A stretch of 64,000 bases of DNA. Source: Histomonas meleagridis (taxonomy: Eukaryota; Parabasalia; Tritrichomonadida; Dientamoebidae). Positions 60,795 to 64,000 of the stretch are shown in pieces. How positions within the stretch are numbered: position 1 is the first letter of the stretch; every line of letters starts with the position of its first letter. A program made the position numbers and the translations under genes. The notes beneath the pieces were generated by a model, which ran no database searches, was not told the DNA's origin, and saw nothing but the letters and a program-made list of their open reading frames with translations. The stretch spans positions 1-64,000 of the forward strand of contig WSYJ01000016.1 of the NCBI GenBank assembly GCA_020186115.1, written 5' to 3'.

Positions 60795-61833
60795 TTCGAT
60801 CTATTCTTTAACCGTTGCCATGCGAACGATCACTTGTTGAATTTAACCGCTGTCATTTGCCTTTTATTCCTCATTGAAATAAAAAATGTCGATGATGCTT
60901 GATTATTTCTCATTTACCAGAAGATAACGACAACCAAGTGAAAGAAATAAATATTACCGGACCAGATATTTAAGGTTTTCGTGAATATATTTATGTTTCC
61001 GAATGATCTCATAATAATTTTGTCTATCTAATAAAATTGAGTCAATTTATACAATTGAACAATATCGCATAACCAATTAACACTTCAACATATATTAGTA
61101 GTGAGTAAGAAATAAAAAATAGATTCAATTCGTATTTTTGACTGAATTTGAATAGTTTATCGAAAAACCAATTTGGTGTTTAGCAATTAAAAATGATCAT
61201 TATTTTTCACAATTTCAAAATAAATATCCATATATATCCGAAATATCTTACCCATGATCGGCACATTTCATTGCTCATAGGTGGGCCATATCATTGGTTT
61301 TCTAGCTCTTCTTTTTTTGAAATGCAGGTAAAACATTTGAAAGAACAAATTTACTTTCCACGTGCATAGGTGTATTCATGTGTCTTGTGACAATGCAGTA
61401 ATAAAAATGATATGAATTGGTTTTAATGTCAAACCAAAAAATCTAACATTCAACGTGTGCATGCACAAAAAAAGATATTAGCCACAAATCACACAACCAC
61501 ATTTGTTCCTTTTTTGCAGTTTATCTTGTTTCGAAATTTTCAACTTGGAAGCAAGTTCATGTCAAAATCTGTCAGTGGTTAATGTTTTGAATTTGTGAAC
61601 TGCAGTTTTCAATTTCAAAGATTTATGACAGAAATTTTCTGTGAATGATGCACCCGTTTTATCTCAAAATTGAATGTATTCTGGATTGGCATATCATCGG
61701 AGACGCTGGAAGAAAATAGATATAAAAGTTGAACAAAAAAGTCTAAAACCATGTTATTTTTTAATTTACTTCGTCCCAGGAATCGAAGAAAACAAGGTGT
61801 ACTTTAAACAATTCGATTCATTGAGTTGAATCT
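60795..61833. other. Gene-poor region, first part
   Basis: The 5' flank of the VPS9-like gene contains GGCAACGGTTAAAG (minus-strand sense, about 60800-60815), which resembles a Myb recognition element (YAACGG). ATCTCAAAATTGAATG at 61661-61676 matches the core of the 743/4821 block. No coding sequence. Confidence 0.4.
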
Positions 61834-62366
61834 CTAGAGATTGTTTGTAAGTGATGAACTTTTGATCAAAAGTGAACTTTTTTCTAACTCCTGCTTAGTA
61901 CGGCTTCGTAGGAATATAAGAGGCTTATGATAAACATTTTGATTAGGATAAGCATTCATCGCCCATTCAGCAGAATCCCAAAGGATTAATTTGCTTCTTT
62001 TGTTCTTTGCATTTTGGTCGATTCTTATATTTGGGAATTTGCTTCGCGGCACTTCTGAAGTCATTAAAAAAAATGGTTTTTCGAAGTTGACAATTTTCTA
62101 TCAAAACCGTTGTCAGTGATTCGGTTAATTAATTGAAATATCGTTGTAAACTTGTAACACACAATTTTGATAATAAATCGGATACAACCAACATCATGAA
62201 CAAACATCCATGAAAATTTTCTGCTGTATATTATGATGGTGAACCTTGAACATTTCTGACAGATGACTATAACATAATAGTTATAATGAGGTAATTTTGT
62301 GATCATTTTCATATATTTCATTGGCAATTCTAAGTTCAGTATAAAATATTTTGAATTATTTATCAT
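61834..62366 (-). pseudogene. Possible gene relic, two abutting frames
   Basis: Two minus-strand ATG frames meet at 62064: 62366-62064 (100 residues, with ELPMKYMKMITKLPHYNYYVIVICQKCSRF) and 62064-61834 (76 residues, MTSEVPRSKFPNIRIDQN..., ending SSSLTNNL). The second has a balanced residue mix (Pro, Trp, Asp, Glu) that is unusual for chance in this AT-rich DNA. They may be two parts of one frameshifted gene. The family is not recognised. Confidence 0.3.
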
Positions 62367-62805
62367 TCATCGATATTATTTATGTGTTATATTTTTTCGT
62401 GTTTTCGATTAATCCAATGAAAATTAAGTGCGAAAAAATTAAAACAGTTGATATATATATTTTATGCATTTATATAACCTTTAAATATTGCTTGAGAATC
62501 GACTTTTGTCTCACCTGATTAATTTTTTCCTCTCTTCCTTTCGAATTTTTATGATTAACATCTAATCACATTGAATCTCAAATAAGATCATTAATAATGC
62601 TGAAATTTATATTTTATACCACATTTTATTACATTAAAATTTTGTTTGCTAAAAAAAATTCTTGTAATTTTAAAAACAGACCTTTTTTATAATTCGGCTC
62701 ATCAAGGGTGGCCCTTAACAACGAAAATACATTAACTTTTTGTACTTAATTTTCATTGGAGTAATATGACATTTTTTTGAAAATGAGCCGTTGGTCTCCG
62801 ACGGC

Positions 62806-62900
62806 TAAAAGTGGACAATTTTTAATGACTGATGGATAAAGATTCATGAATGTCCTGGCAGAAAACGTTTAAAAAACGTTAAAAAGTGGACAATTTTTAG
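62806..62900 (+). repeat. Pair of direct repeats, TAAAAAGTGGACAATTTTTA type
   Basis: TAAAAGTGGACAATTTTTA at 62806-62824 and TAAAAAGTGGACAATTTTTA starting at 62880. They lie just upstream of the inverted-repeat element and each is itself near-palindromic at its AT ends. The purpose is unknown. Confidence 0.6.
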
Positions 62901-62949
62901 CTTCCAATGGTCAAATTTTTGTGGCCGGCACTGTACCATATTTTTTCTA

Positions 62950-63020
62950 ATACAGCTGTTTGCTTTTTGTTTGGCTTGCTTTACAAAAGTAAATATCCGA
63001 AAAGTGACACATCTACAAAA
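62950..63020 (+). repeat. Extra solo copy of the element arm
   Basis: TACAGCTGTTTGCTTTTTGT at 62951 and the following 40 bp match the inner part of the inverted-repeat arm at about 63110-63160. It is followed by AAAAGTGACAC. This copy has the same orientation as the left arm and suggests local duplication. Confidence 0.8.
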
Positions 63021-63071
63021 TAAATCACCTGAATAACAAAAATATTGTCTTGTTTTGGAAAAGTAATTTAT

Positions 63072-63909
63072 CCATTCGAGTCTAATAAAAAACATATCTG
63101 CTCAAATTATTACAGCTGTTTGCTTTTTGTTTGGCTTGCTTCACAGAAGCAAATGTCTGTTATTGAGAAGTTTACAAATGCCTTACAAAAAAATTGTCTA
63201 TCCTATCAAAAAGATTCTCTTCTTTTACAAAAGTAATTGGCAAAAAAGTGACGCTTGTAAAAAAGAATATTTTTTTTTACAAAAGTAAATATCCAAAAAT
63301 TGAATAAAATAAATTTGACACGAGACTTTATTTGAATTATTTGTGCCTACATTATTTTTTTGCCCTATAGAGGGGTACAGGTGTGATGAGCACCAAATTA
63401 AATTTATTTTTTCTCTCCATATATTTTAGGAAAAACATTTTAAATTCATAAAACATATCTATGATGATATAGAGATTATTTTGAGCATTGATTTTTTTTA
63501 AAAAATTAAAAATCAAATGATTATACATTTTTTTTAAAAATTTGGTTTTTTGATATTTTTCCGTGAACATAGGGTTTATAATTAAAGTTTAATAATTTGT
63601 ATAAATAATTTAATTTATTTTCGAGTATTCATTATAAAAATGCACTATTTAAGAATATAAAATAGGAAAAATAAACAATTCAAAAATGCAGATATTTACT
63701 TTAATTACTTATTAAGCGAGACATTTACTTTTTGTAAAGCGAGATATTTATTTTAGGGTGGTAGACAATTTAAACGTTTAGCAAGACATTTGTTTTGTAA
63801 AGCATTTGTAAACTTCTCAATCTCGGACATTTACTTTTGTGAAGCAAGCCAAACAAAAAGCAAACAGCTGTAATAATTTAAGCAGATATGTTTTTTATTA
63901 GACTCGAAT
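63072..63909. mobile_element. MITE-like inverted-repeat element (about 840 bp)
   Basis: The left arm (63072-63190) and right arm (63794-63909) are reverse complements over almost 120 bp with roughly seven to ten differences; they start TCCATTCGAGTCTAATAAAA and include the segment GCTGTTTGCTTTTTGTTTGG. Between them is about 600 bp of AT-rich DNA with no gene. Further short units of the type CTTYACAAAAGTAAATRTC point rightward in the left half and leftward in the right half, so the whole element is one large imperfect palindrome centred near 63490. It encodes no transposase, so it would be non-autonomous. No clear target-site duplication was found. Confidence 0.75.
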
Positions 63910-64000
63910 GGATATGATCTAAAATGGAAAATGAATATAATAAATGGTAAAAATTTATTTTTTCTCACATATCCTGAAATCGAACAAGTTTCGTTTAGCA
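63910..64000. other. Window edge, nothing recognised
   Basis: About 90 bp of AT-rich sequence after the inverted-repeat element. No feature is visible before the window ends. Confidence 0.4.

Noticed and set aside
62844-63095. Minus-strand 83-residue frame
   Set aside because: It runs through the repeat-arm copy and the GTGGAC repeat, which explain the sequence.

Overview
The window looks like nuclear DNA of a parabasalid protist, most likely Tritrichomonas or a close relative. Reasons: strong AT bias, standard-code open genes with no recognisable introns, short intergenic gaps, a giant BspA-like leucine-rich-repeat surface protein, ankyrin genes of the trichomonad DUF3447 type, CC-tailed Rab GTPases, and many broken gene copies between intact ones. 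This is inferred from family content; no marker RNA is present to prove it.

Layout. 0-2.4 kb: decayed surface or effector genes around a very GC-rich pair of perfect hairpins. 2.4-7.6 kb: an EF-hand protein and a pseudokinase, both on the minus strand. 7.6-12.5 kb: a gene graveyard (Hsp70 relic, ankyrin relic, an unidentified broken minus-strand gene). 12.9-20 kb: the 2366-residue BspA-like surface protein. 20.2-21.6 kb: a frameshifted DUF3447/ankyrin relic. 22-44 kb: a compact housekeeping and signalling block: Rab, importin-like HEAT protein, SANT/Myb protein, eIF4E, a SAPS-like protein, a four-TM protein, an RSPH10B-like MORN protein, WW-MyTH4-RhoGAP, tRNA-Phe, a C2-like YPPQQG protein, ribosomal protein eL20, a Rap/Ral-GAP, a type I membrane protein and an LRR protein. 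44-47.7 kb: a P-loop GTPase running into a 16-unit ankyrin array with a frame-breaking 170-bp period. 48-60.8 kb: a second Rab, a giant ubiquitin hydrolase, a SUMO/NEDD8-type protease and a VPS9-like protein. 60.8-64 kb: gene-poor DNA ending in a large inverted-repeat element.

How the genes fit together. Vesicle and small-GTPase control dominates (two Rabs, a RhoGAP, a Rap/Ral-GAP, a VPS9-like candidate). Ubiquitin-like conjugate removal (USP, Ulp1), flagellar axoneme (RSPH10B) and translation (eIF4E, eL20, tRNA-Phe) are also present. Genes are individually transcribed; divergent pairs share short 5' regions (25252-25338 and 31750-31954). Several reading frames open upstream with TTG or GTG; the first ATG was preferred and the reason is given for each.

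Most worth a second look: (1) the ankyrin array, in which all 16 ankyrin cores are intact but nearly every linker breaks the frame, and in which removing a 71-nt GT...AG segment gives exact 33-residue repeats; (2) the double GC hairpin at 857-1023; (3) the inverted-repeat element at 63072-63909; (4) the pseudokinase.
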